A program made the position numbers and the translations under genes. A stretch of 64,000 bases of DNA from Microbulbifer variabilis. Lineage in GTDB: Bacteria; Pseudomonadota; Gammaproteobacteria; Pseudomonadales; Cellvibrionaceae. Within the stretch, counting starts at the first letter, position 1. Each line of letters starts with the position of its first letter. This document shows positions 28,511 to 36,878 of this stretch, in pieces. The notes below the pieces were generated by a model. The model had not been told where the DNA came from and ran no database searches. It saw only the letters and a program-made list of their open reading frames with translations. The DNA is taken from positions 163,133 to 227,132 of the forward strand of contig NZ_JAIVKI010000006.1 in assembly GCF_020524905.1 (NCBI RefSeq). Reading direction: 5' to 3'.

Positions 28511-28682
28511 TTGCAGACCTTATGTCGTTTTCACTTTATTTCGATTTGAGGATGCTTTATTTAAGTCGGCCGCTGTGAAAACAGGTCGCAGTAACGTGGA
28601 GACTTTTGCAGTTAACTGCCTAACTCTAATGACTCGTTAAGTTTCACACCGAAAGTCACGGCTAACGTTTTGAGCGAACTCG

Positions 28683-29612
28683 TTATGTATTCTTGTCGTG
28701 GTCGTGGCTTTTCATGGCCACGATCTTATCCAGTTCCTTAAATACCTTACTCTCCACCAGGGGTTTGAGGGCATCATCATTTAGGATTTCATCGCGGTAG
28801 CTCTCACTCCTTATGATCGCTTCCGCTAGGTAGCGTACGGCTTCTTCGAACTGGCCCATGGTGGTGTGTGCACAAGCCAACTGATAAAACGCATGACCAT
28901 TGTCATGGTCGATGCTGAGGGCTTGATGGCAAAGATTAATGGCCCACTGGGGTTCGTTGAGCTCAAGAACCGCATCAGCCTTATAGGTGAGAGCCTCTAC
29001 GTCCTCTCGACGTAGCTGTAAAATCTCATCGTAGACAGCGATCTTATTGGCTACGGATGACTCCTGCTGTGCACGCAGCCAGAGTGACTGAACCTCCTGG
29101 GTTAGCTCGATTTCCTCTCGGTTTTCCTCGATGTGCTGGGTCTTTTGCTGAAGCTGATTCTCAATCACCTCAAGACGCTTTTCATATTCCTGCACCAAGC
29201 GGGAAATTTCCTCATCGGCAAGAGTGTGAACGCGCTCCTTAATATCTTGGAAAGATCGCCATCCCACCAAAACTAAAATCGAGGTGGCGCCGGCAATCAG
29301 ATAAAAGAAGTAGGTTACGGTATCGGTAGCGTAAGTTACTGCCCGATCCACCGAGTTGTGCTCACGATCCACAATTTGTTGGATGAGGTCCTGCTTGATT
29401 TGCGCCTGGTCAATACGCAACTGCTTGAGTTCATCCAGGATATACCGCTCTACAAAAGGGGTATACATGGCTTCACTCAGGGTCTCTACTTCTTCTTCAA
29501 TATTGTTGTTTGTATTATTTTTATTGTTTTTTTTATCATTCGCCTCTTGGGCAAATACTGCGAAAGAGGCGAATAGGACAACAGAAAAGATAACAGCTAG
29601 GAAGCGAGGCAT
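28683..29612 (-). CDS. Membrane-anchored coiled-coil and TPR protein, coupled to aspartokinase
   Basis: A 309-residue protein. It begins with a signal-like hydrophobic stretch ending VFAQ, then an Asn/Lys-rich linker, then a transmembrane segment (TVTYFFYLIAGATSILVLVGW, about 96-116), a coiled coil (about 120-170), and two to three TPR-like helical repeats (about 185-275). The ATG lies inside the last five codons of ask, so translation is coupled and it is part of the ectABC-ask transcript. I do not know its function. It may be an envelope scaffold or sensor tied to ectoine production. Confidence 0.75.
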   Translation of the reverse strand: MPRFLAVIFSVVLFASFAVFAQEANDKKNNKNNTNNNIEEEVETLSEAMYTPFVERYILDELKQLRIDQAQIKQDLIQQIVDREHNSVDRAVTYATDTVTYFFYLIAGATSILVLVGWRSFQDIKERVHTLADEEISRLVQEYEKRLEVIENQLQQKTQHIEENREEIELTQEVQSLWLRAQQESSVANKIAVYDEILQLRREDVEALTYKADAVLELNEPQWAINLCHQALSIDHDNGHAFYQLACAHTTMGQFEEAVRYLAEAIIRSESYRDEILNDDALKPLVESKVFKELDKIVAMKSHDHDKNT

Positions 29613-31027
29613 ATCGCGGTTCCATGATCGTGAACCTCAACTAGTGCTTCGTGAAGGGTTCTCACCGCCACGTCATAGTCAGATTCATTGACAATAAACT
29701 GCATGTCTACATGTCGCATTGATTGGTGTACGGCCAGTACGCTGATGTCTTTGTTGGATATAGACTGCACCGCCTTGGCCAGGACCCCTGGAATCTGCAT
29801 ATCACTTCCTATTGCGGAAACAATAGCGACTTTGCGCTGATTCAGCTCCGCCTCGGGAAAGCGCTCCTCAATAGCAGACTGAATACGCTTTATGGTTTTC
29901 AGGTTGGTAGAAAGGAAATGAGTTAGCGTATTGGCGTTGGTGTCTTTGGATATGATGTGCGCCTTATACCTTTTGATCACCGCGAGTACTTCGCGATCGT
30001 AATCTTGAAGGCTTCCGGCCATGTCCTGATCGAACATCTCCAGGGCGTAGACTCCCTTACAACCGGCGATAATTTCCACACAGGGGGAGTCACTGATGTA
30101 GTCACCAGTAATCAGGGTTCCGGCATGTTCTGGCTCAAAAGTATTTTTTACCCGCAGGGGAATGTTCTCCTGGCGAAGGCCTTTGGCTGCTTTCGGATGA
30201 ATGGCTTCCATGCCCAAATTGGCCAGCTGATCGGCTACATCGTAGTTGGTTCTGCCAATGGGAACAGCATTGTCAGGGCCAACCAGACGCGGATCAGCGC
30301 TGCTTAAGTGGAATTCCTTATGGATGACGGCTTCTTTTGCGCCTGTTAAGACGGCAAGGCGGCTGAAAGTCATCTCACTATAACCTCGGTCGAAAGAGAT
30401 CAGCAGACCTTTATCACTATGTGCATAACCAGTGACAATAGGCATCTGCTTGCTCAAGTCGATATTTGCAAAGGCGTCGCGTATACGTTCATCCAGTGAA
30501 ATGTGTTTGCTGGTCCGCCAGCCGGTCAAGTCCACAAAGCAAGCGTTAACGCCATCCCGTTGTAAGAGTTTAGAGGTATTCCAGGCACTGTGAGCTTCCC
30601 CCAGGCTGGCGAGCATCTCTCTTACGGTGCCCAGGTGGGCATCCAGTGAGAAATGGCCGTGTTGGCAAAGGCTTTGTAAATCGCGCAGGCATTTCTGAGC
30701 GCCTTGCAGACGCTCATCTAGGAATAGGTTGGCCTCTTTAAGTAATTCGCCATCACCAAATAAACGCTTATTAATCTCGCGCAGTTTTAAACCCAGTTCA
30801 TTGAATTTTTCCAACCAGCTGTCATCTTCTATACCGCTGGAAAACAATCCGAAGATACCGGGCTGGCCGCTTTTTTTGTGCTCCAGCAATAAATCAGTAA
30901 TACCGCCATATGCAGAAACCACAAACACTCGATTGTAGAGATCATCTGGGCTCCCTTTAATAATGTTATCCCTGACAGATTCATAATCTGACATTGAAGT
31001 CCCACCAATCTTTTCTATCGTATGCAT
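29597..31027 (-). CDS. ask: Aspartokinase of the ectoine pathway
   Basis: A 476-residue aspartate kinase that phosphorylates L-aspartate, the first step toward aspartate semialdehyde, the ectoine precursor. The N-terminal KIGGTSMSDY motif and the VVSAYGGITDLL segment belong to the kinase domain; a late FDRGYSEMTFSRLA stretch matches the nucleotide-binding region, and C-terminal ACT-type domains follow (about 330-470). The sequence matches the specialised Ask_ect branch found in ectoine operons, which is less feedback-inhibited than housekeeping enzymes. It lies 357 bp after ectC on the same strand. Confidence 0.92.
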   Translation of the reverse strand: MHTIEKIGGTSMSDYESVRDNIIKGSPDDLYNRVFVVSAYGGITDLLLEHKKSGQPGIFGLFSSGIEDDSWLEKFNELGLKLREINKRLFGDGELLKEANLFLDERLQGAQKCLRDLQSLCQHGHFSLDAHLGTVREMLASLGEAHSAWNTSKLLQRDGVNACFVDLTGWRTSKHISLDERIRDAFANIDLSKQMPIVTGYAHSDKGLLISFDRGYSEMTFSRLAVLTGAKEAVIHKEFHLSSADPRLVGPDNAVPIGRTNYDVADQLANLGMEAIHPKAAKGLRQENIPLRVKNTFEPEHAGTLITGDYISDSPCVEIIAGCKGVYALEMFDQDMAGSLQDYDREVLAVIKRYKAHIISKDTNANTLTHFLSTNLKTIKRIQSAIEERFPEAELNQRKVAIVSAIGSDMQIPGVLAKAVQSISNKDISVLAVHQSMRHVDMQFIVNESDYDVAVRTLHEALVEVHDHGTAICLAS

Positions 31028-31384
31028 AGTCTCTAATAGATCCTTTTGTACTCTTGGACAGCCTATTTAGTTGCGATCAATTCCGCAGGTAAGGCCGGGT
31101 TAAGATATCTCTACAGAAAGCAGGAGCTGCTTCCCTTTTCAAGGGGATTATCTTTCCAAAGGAAAATTACAAAACGGTCGGTCTCCCTTTTAGCTGTTAG
31201 CTGCTTTAAATACCTGGCTATATAAATAAGAGTAGGGGAGGGAATCGAGTCGCGGGTCAAATGACCCCTTCGCGCAACCCGCTTATCCATCAAGCCTGAT
31301 TGTTGTGAGTAGTTCGGTAAGAACTGTTCGCGACAATGGCAGCTTGTCGGGTTGTGACCCCCTTCGCCCTTGCAGGCATACTAC
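31028..31384. other. Spacer between ectC and ask, 357 bp
   Basis: Large for an operon spacer. It includes AAGCAG-GAG-CTGCTT (31118-31132) and GGTC-ATTT-GACC (31254-31265). The short open frame inside it is not protein-like. It may hold a separate promoter or processing site for ask. Confidence 0.4.
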
Positions 31385-31789
31385 TTATACATCAATGGGG
31401 TCGGCCCCAAGTTCGTAGGCACCCTCAGCATTGTGTACTTCCTTACCGTGAAGCGGGGGATTAAACACACATGCCATAGTCATCTCTTCGAAGGCTCGCA
31501 AAACATGCTTATCATGCTTATCTAGGATGTAGATAGTTCCCGGTTCAATGGGGTGTTTTTTTTCATCATCCAGGGTTTCCACCTCTCCTCGGCCAGAAAT
31601 ACAATAAACAGCCTCTAGGTGGTTTTGGTAGTGCATTTGAAAATCTGCACCGGTGTAAATAGTGGTGATATGAAAAGAAAAGCCCATCCCATCGTCTTTC
31701 AATAGCAGGCGGGTGCTTTCCCAGTTGCCATCAGGGGAAACGATTCTTCGATTCGAGGCTTTGGCTTCGGGCAAATTTCTAACAATCAT
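31385..31789 (-). CDS. ectC: L-ectoine synthase
   Basis: A 134-residue cupin enzyme that cyclises N-gamma-acetyl-diaminobutyrate to ectoine. Sequence and length match EctC throughout: [12 protein letters not shown] start, the [13 protein letters not shown] barrel strand, [19 protein letters not shown] (metal/substrate region, about 53-71), and [14 protein letters not shown] (about 87-100). The Glu and the two late His/Tyr metal ligands described for the family are at the expected places. It follows ectB by 95 bp. No ectD (hydroxylase) is present in the window, so the product is probably ectoine itself. Confidence 0.97.
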   Translation of the reverse strand: MIVRNLPEAKASNRRIVSPDGNWESTRLLLKDDGMGFSFHITTIYTGADFQMHYQNHLEAVYCISGRGEVETLDDEKKHPIEPGTIYILDKHDKHVLRAFEEMTMACVFNPPLHGKEVHNAEGAYELGADPIDV

Positions 31790-31884
31790 TGGTAGTCTAC
31801 CTTTGTCATGTACAGGCAGTCCGCGTTATCCATTCACTTTAATCGTATGGTAATTGACGCCGAGCTTGCCTGATTAAATAAAGT

Positions 31885-33180
31885 CTAGCAGGCCTTGAAA
31901 TAGACCTTTTCTTCCGGCATTTCCGTTTCGGCAGCACAGACTTCCTTGATTGCGGATTCAATGATGTCGATGCCTTTTGCCAGATTTTGATCGCTGATAA
32001 TCAGTGGGCATAACAATTTGACAATATGGTCATCCGCACCACTTGTCTCAATAATCAATCCCTGCTTAAAAGCGGAATGTGTGATTTTTCCGGCGATTTC
32101 ACCGCTCACACAATCAATCCCCTGGAACATGCCGCGCCCTTTTCTGGTGAAGTGGCCCTCTCCATACTTGCTGACAATATTGTCCAGGCGCTCGGCGATG
32201 TATTTACCCTTGCGTTTAATTTCCTGGGAAAACTTATCATCCGACCAGTAATGTTCTATGGCAGATTTTGCTGTTACGAAAGCCAGATTGTTTCCGCGGA
32301 AAGTACCGTTATGCTCTCCGGGTTTCCATTGGTCCAGCTCAGGCTTCATTAGTACAACGGCAAAGGGTAGGCCGTAACCGCCGAGGGATTTGGAAAGTGT
32401 GATGATATCCGGTTCGATACCAGCTTCTTCAAAGCTAAAATAATCGCCCGTACGACCACAGCCCGCCTGGATATCATCAACAATAAACAGCAAACCGTGT
32501 TTTCTGCATATACTCTGCAGATTGCGTAGCCACTCGGCACTAGCGACATTAATGCCACCTTCGCCCTGTACAGTTTCAACAATCACTGCAGCCGGTGAGT
32601 TGATGCCGCTACTGGAGTCGGAAAGAACTTTATCGAGGTATTCGGTGGTATCAATATTTTTACCAAGATATCCGTCAAACGGCATTCGGTGGGTGCCATT
32701 CAGGCTCACGCCGGCGGCATCTCTATGGTGTGAGTTGCCCGTAGCGGCTAAAGAGCCCAGGCTCACCCCGTGAAAGCCGTTGGTAAAGGTAACGATATTT
32801 TGTTGGCCGGTGACGTTGCGGGCAATCTTCATCGCCGCTTCCACCGCATTGGTACCTGTGGGGCCGGTAAACTGAACCACATATTCCATATTGCGCGGTT
32901 TAAGGATCTTCTCGTTAAGCGCCTGCAGGAATTCACCTTTCGCCTTGGTATGCATATCCAAGCCGTGGGTGATACCGTCCGCCTGAATGTAATCAAGTAG
33001 CACCTCTTTAAAAATCGGGTTGTTGTGCCCGTAATTCAGGGTGCCGGCGCCGGCAAGGAAGTCGAGATACTGATTGCCCTCCTCATCCCACATTAATTCA
33101 CCTTTTGCGCGACAGAAAACCCGTGGGAAGGAGCGGGCATAGCTTTGCACTTCAGATTCAATCTCATCAAAAATTTTCAT
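31885..33180 (-). CDS. ectB: Diaminobutyrate--2-oxoglutarate transaminase
   Basis: A 431-residue class III aminotransferase making L-2,4-diaminobutyrate from aspartate semialdehyde with glutamate as donor. Visible features: FTGPTGTNAVEAAMKIAR (PLP phosphate site), FIVDDIQAGCGRTGDYFSF (Asp of the PLP ring), and ITLSKSLGGYGLPFAVV with the PLP Lys (about residue 268). The length is typical for EctB. It starts nine bases after ectA and precedes ectC. Confidence 0.97.
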   Translation of the reverse strand: MKIFDEIESEVQSYARSFPRVFCRAKGELMWDEEGNQYLDFLAGAGTLNYGHNNPIFKEVLLDYIQADGITHGLDMHTKAKGEFLQALNEKILKPRNMEYVVQFTGPTGTNAVEAAMKIARNVTGQQNIVTFTNGFHGVSLGSLAATGNSHHRDAAGVSLNGTHRMPFDGYLGKNIDTTEYLDKVLSDSSSGINSPAAVIVETVQGEGGINVASAEWLRNLQSICRKHGLLFIVDDIQAGCGRTGDYFSFEEAGIEPDIITLSKSLGGYGLPFAVVLMKPELDQWKPGEHNGTFRGNNLAFVTAKSAIEHYWSDDKFSQEIKRKGKYIAERLDNIVSKYGEGHFTRKGRGMFQGIDCVSGEIAGKITHSAFKQGLIIETSGADDHIVKLLCPLIISDQNLAKGIDIIESAIKEVCAAETEMPEEKVYFKAC

Positions 33181-33189
33181 TCTTTACTC

Positions 33190-33723
33190 TTATTGAAGGT
33201 TGGTTACTTGAGTGAAAGGCCCGATACGAACAAGGTGTTCCGAGTCATGCTGTCCATCAAAATGGACTTGGCTATCCATCCACTCCGAGGAGTGAAAATC
33301 GCCAGAGAGCCTCTGAGCTGCGCCTTTAAAAAGCGCCCAGGAGGCGTGATTGTTCTTAGTGATTGTCGTTTCTAGAAATGAGACTGTTCGACAGATAGGG
33401 CGACCAAGGATGTCTTGCAGCATTCGCGAAGCCAGGCCTGCACCGCGCGCCCGTTGAGAGACGGCAACCTGCCAAATGAAAAGGGTGTCTTTGCGCTCGG
33501 GGATAAGATAGCCGGAAATAAACCCCAAGGGCTCCTTGCCAGCTTCCGCTATGACGGAGGTGCTTGAAAAGTGGCTGCACTGAAGGAGATTGCAGTAGCT
33601 TGAATTGGTGTCCAGCGGGGGGCTGCTCTCAATTAGGCGGTGCGCAGCCATACCATCCTCGAGAAGCGGGGGTCTTAGTAAAATATTTTCTAATCTAGAC
33701 AAAAAATCTTCCCATTCGGCCAA
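33190..33723 (-). CDS. ectA: Diaminobutyrate acetyltransferase
   Basis: A 177-residue GNAT acetyltransferase that makes N-gamma-acetyl-diaminobutyrate. The N-terminal LRPPLLEDGMAAHRLIESSPPLD and NSSYCNLLQCSHFSST segments are typical of EctA, and the acetyl-CoA site is QVAVSQRARGAGLASRML (about 92-109). In-frame stops upstream and the need to include the LRPP segment leave TTG at 33723 as the only sensible start, and its ribosome site is poor. It is the first gene of the ect operon; a candidate operator lies 43 bp upstream. Confidence 0.95.
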   Translation of the reverse strand: MAEWEDFLSRLENILLRPPLLEDGMAAHRLIESSPPLDTNSSYCNLLQCSHFSSTSVIAEAGKEPLGFISGYLIPERKDTLFIWQVAVSQRARGAGLASRMLQDILGRPICRTVSFLETTITKNNHASWALFKGAAQRLSGDFHSSEWMDSQVHFDGQHDSEHLVRIGPFTQVTNLQ

Positions 33724-34169
33724 ACAAATTTACAGGTCTAAACATTTTAAAGGTTGAAAATTGAACAAATGAGCCTTAAAAAGTGCTTATTTGAGTTTTT
33801 TCGATAAGTCTTTCGTGAAAAATGTTTTGAACGCTAAATATCGTACACGAATGAAATGTAAAGTCCAGTACTATGAGCACAGAGTTATAGATAGTGCTTG
33901 GCCTAAATGCACCGGTGGACCTAGGAGGGTTTACTCAAAATTAGGAATTTGCTCTTTTTGTGAATGAGCGGTCAGGGGGATAGGTTGCTCAAGTACTAGC
34001 GTCTAGCGCGATGGCTTATTGAGCGGAAATTACTCCGTGAATGATTCATTCTTTAGGGTTGGCTCCCTGAGTCTCTCTTTTCGCGGGGTGAGCTCAAAGC
34101 ACTTAGATATGAAGTGTGTCATCTATATAATCATAATATTCACTTTGACTCTGGGATTGAGAGGTAGAT
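33724..34169. promoter_or_regulatory. Divergent ectA/ectR control region, 446 bp
   Basis: Holds the promoters of the ect operon and of the MarR-type gene. It is A+T-rich near ectA. Apart from the inverted repeat at 33766-33793 no boxes could be placed with confidence. Confidence 0.5.
33766..33793. promoter_or_regulatory. Inverted repeat upstream of ectA, candidate EctR operator
   Basis: CAAATGAGC (33766-33774) and GCTTATTTG (33785-33793) are complementary at eight of nine positions with a ten-base spacer, 43 bp before the ectA start. The arrangement suits a MarR-type dimer, and the regulator gene is divergent. Confidence 0.45.
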
Positions 34170-34709
34170 TTGAACAGCATTGAACAAGTGTTAGTGGCCC
34201 TGCGGCGTGTAATAAGGGCCACAGACCTGCACTCTAAGCATCTCGCCAAAACAACAGGACTGACTGCTCCGCAAGTGTTGTTATTGCAGGCCATACGCAA
34301 TAAGGGTCAGGTCACCATTGGCGAACTGGCCAATGAAGTCAGCCTCAGCCAGGCGACAGTAACCAATATTCTGGATCGCCTTGAGAAAAGAGAGCTTGTC
34401 TATCGGCAGCGCTCTCCGTCAGACAAACGCAAAGTGCATGCCTACCTGACAGAACAAGCCATTGAAACATTGAGAGATGCACCTATTCCGCTTCAGGAAC
34501 AATTTGCACGCCAGTTTGGTGACCTGAAAGACTGGGAGCAGAGTATGATCATCGCTTCATTGCAGCGTGTAGCCCAAATGATGGATGCGCAACATATTGA
34601 TGCTTCTCCCGTATTGGATATCGGTGTATTGGATAGGCAAGGAGCCGCTATAGAAAACCCCAGCGTCTATCCTGAACGTGCCGAGCCCTTCGATAAGAAA
34701 GACGAGTAG
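34170..34709 (+). CDS. ectR: MarR-family regulator of ectoine synthesis (EctR-like)
   Basis: A 179-residue winged-helix regulator. The helix-turn-helix and wing are clear: VTIGELANEVSLSQATVTNILDRLEKRELV-type sequence at about residues 48-78, followed by RQRSPSDKRKVHAYLT. It is divergent from ectABC-ask, the arrangement known for EctR1 of halotolerant methylotrophs, a repressor of the ectoine operon. It has a C-terminal extension of about 45 residues beyond the MarR core. Start is TTG at 34170 with GAGGT upstream. Assignment as EctR rests on family plus position. Confidence 0.85.
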   Translation: MNSIEQVLVALRRVIRATDLHSKHLAKTTGLTAPQVLLLQAIRNKGQVTIGELANEVSLSQATVTNILDRLEKRELVYRQRSPSDKRKVHAYLTEQAIETLRDAPIPLQEQFARQFGDLKDWEQSMIIASLQRVAQMMDAQHIDASPVLDIGVLDRQGAAIENPSVYPERAEPFDKKDE

Positions 34710-35230
34710 TTTCTCTAGAAAAATCCTTCCCGCGGAATACAAGCGCTTGGAGGTTTTCAGGGCGATCTCCATTTCATACTGCTCATTTGAAAAGTAGAAG
34801 CTTTCGCACCAGGGATGCCTTGGTTGCGATTCGCCCTGAGAGCCAGAAACCTAGTGGTATTCTGGTTTTGCCCTGTGGTTACTCAGGCTCATAAATAGCA
34901 CAAGAGCCTTTCATTAATCCCATAGATTAAGCTATATAAACGTAATGTGAATTATCGGGAATCGGTGAAGCTCATAAGTGTCCATCCGTACCGGCCTCCG
35001 CACGGCTGAAAAATCATCAGTTAAATCATGACCAGCCCTTTAGCAATTCTAATGCGAGGGAGTGGATAGTGAATTTGTAGTTTGATCCTAATGTTTGTGC
35101 GATTATTGGCCCGCCCAAAGCGCCATTCTGCTTGAAAAGCATACAGTAAATGCGTTTTATTGGGATAGGACGGATAAAAACCGAATTTGAAATTGATATC
35201 TTTTGACTCTAAGCCTTTTAAGGGTTACAT
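34710..35230. other. Intergenic region, 521 bp, no gene seen
   Basis: Between ectR and the PsiE-family gene. I see no convincing open frame, RNA gene or repeat. The last 100 bp before 35231 must hold the next gene's promoter. Confidence 0.5.
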
Positions 35231-35698
35231 ATGCGAAGTTCCGAGCAAAACTCAAATGTTAAAGACTCGATGATCAGTGAGAAAATCAAAATTTATTTTG
35301 ATAAATCAGTTGATGTAGTTTTTGGGATCATTCTTGTCTTTATCATTATTGGGATAGCGGCGGGGACCCTGCAGCTGTTCGTCACAACATGGAAACTATT
35401 CAATTTTGAGGGCATTACTGGTCATTACATAGATATCATAACGGACGTTTTGACCTTATATGTATTGATAGAGTTGTCTAGATCGCTTATTGAGTATTTC
35501 CACACCCATAAACTTAGGCTTACATTTATCGTTGATGCCGCAATTGTTTTTGTGCTTAGAGAAATATTGATTGCGCTGTTTAAACATGAGATCAAAGCAG
35601 AGATGCTTTACGCATTTTCTGCATTTATATTTGTGCTAGGGGCGCTTCGCATCTGTTCAATATTGGTTTATCAGCGCGAAAAGTTGATGTCTGAATAG
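35231..35698 (+). CDS. PsiE-family membrane protein
   Basis: A 155-residue protein with four predicted membrane helices (about 28-50, 65-85, 95-115 and 125-145). The sequence pattern (DVLTLYVLIELSRSLIEYF and IVDAAIVFVLREILIALF) matches the PsiE family (phosphate-starvation-inducible E), of unknown biochemical role. Residues 1-22 are cytoplasmic and polar. It stands alone between ectR and the CLCA_X gene; there is no phosphate gene nearby and no Pho box was found. Confidence 0.8.
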   Translation: MRSSEQNSNVKDSMISEKIKIYFDKSVDVVFGIILVFIIIGIAAGTLQLFVTTWKLFNFEGITGHYIDIITDVLTLYVLIELSRSLIEYFHTHKLRLTFIVDAAIVFVLREILIALFKHEIKAEMLYAFSAFIFVLGALRICSILVYQREKLMSE

Positions 35699-35773
35699 CA
35701 ACAGATCCAAGAAAACTTAAATGGGGTGTCGATTTACAGGCGCCCCAGGCCTCAGCCTCCTCTTACATCCACC

Positions 35774-36556
35774 TCATCTTTCAATATCTGCCCGCAAAGC
35801 CCTGCCCAAGTAAGTAAAATACTCGGTAAAAGCCTGATTAATCCTTTGTCTTTGCCTTCCTATCGGGTAGAGCCCCAGCTGGGCTTCTTCACTGGCTTTG
35901 GTGCCCGCGACCAGAAAGTTGTTGCTAATACTGGCATCCTGCACAAACGCCTCAAAAGCGCGAGCACACAGCTCCACGGGCTTGCTGTAATAAAGTAATT
36001 TATTGGTTTTATCGGATATTACAGAGGCCCTTACCAAGTTACTGGGGTTATTGCCTTCCTCGTCGAGCATAATGGCCTGAAAGCAAGCAAAAAGTCGGTC
36101 ATTCAGTGGATGTGGCACCGGTGTCGCATTGTGCAGCCAGGCTTCTGAAGCATACATATTGCTCGATGTATCGCTAAAGGCCTTTTGTGCAAGGTAATGA
36201 TCGAGCGCATGGAACCATTCATGGGCAATAGCGCCTGGACCGGCATTCTTAGCCAGGGAGAATGATTTGGCAGAGGGATCATAGAAAGCGGAGATTCCCG
36301 GGCGCCCGCCAATACCGTATTGGAAGGAAAGGGACCCACGCAGGGAGATAAGCGCTTCAGGTCCCTGCAGGATGACCATTAAGTCGCAAAGGGCATCAAA
36401 AAACAAACCCGCAGCCCGGTCTCGTTCCTCTTCTGTCACCCAGCGTCCAATAGCTATGGACCTAAAGCCAAAACGCTTTCTAACATCGACAAAGGATACC
36501 TGGTCATTACCCCGTAAATCGGGTCCACGGCGATAAAATTGGCGGGTGGCTACCAT
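35774..36556 (-). CDS. CLCA_X/LPD1-type putative zincin metallopeptidase
   Basis: A 260-residue protein. The region FGFRSIAIGRWVTEEERDRAAGLFFDALCDLM resembles the LPD1/CLCA_X domain known from large polyvalent proteins and small stand-alone bacterial proteins. The HEWFHALDHY segment (about residues 114-123) has the HExxH zinc-peptidase shape, with a candidate downstream Glu in CARAFEAFVQD. There is no signal peptide, so it is probably cytoplasmic. Its substrate is unknown. It is convergent with the PsiE-family gene. Confidence 0.7.
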   Translation of the reverse strand: MVATRQFYRRGPDLRGNDQVSFVDVRKRFGFRSIAIGRWVTEEERDRAAGLFFDALCDLMVILQGPEALISLRGSLSFQYGIGGRPGISAFYDPSAKSFSLAKNAGPGAIAHEWFHALDHYLAQKAFSDTSSNMYASEAWLHNATPVPHPLNDRLFACFQAIMLDEEGNNPSNLVRASVISDKTNKLLYYSKPVELCARAFEAFVQDASISNNFLVAGTKASEEAQLGLYPIGRQRQRINQAFTEYFTYLGRALRADIER

Positions 36557-36878
36557 AGTTGGCTTGCGGTTTAGCAGGTGTACTGGTGTAAGAAGTGATG
36601 GATAAAACTCGAGGAGGATACTATTACAAGCCCTGCTTCACTCACAAGAGCGATATCGGGCAGGCCTTGTGAATAAACGACTACACTTTGGCCAGGCACC
36701 TAAAAGCACCTTCTGAGAAATTTTTCGATAGCTAGGGGCTTACTTCTATCGATTGTTAAGCTCCCGTAGTTTTTAGCAGCTCATCAAGAGCCGTCAGGCC
36801 TTCACTTGCGTTCAAACTTTATGTAAGTAGCACTTTTGTCCAGCCTGTCAAATCCAGCAATTCGCCGGGAGTCATTTT
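36557..36878. other. Divergent intergenic region, 322 bp
   Basis: Between the CLCA_X-type gene (minus) and the aldehyde dehydrogenase gene (plus); it contains their promoters. Nothing more specific was recognised. Confidence 0.45.

Noticed and set aside
34557..34772. Open frames antisense to ectR and similar long antisense frames in betA, betB, ask and hyp genes
   Set aside because: They are by-products of codon bias in well-identified genes on the opposite strand.
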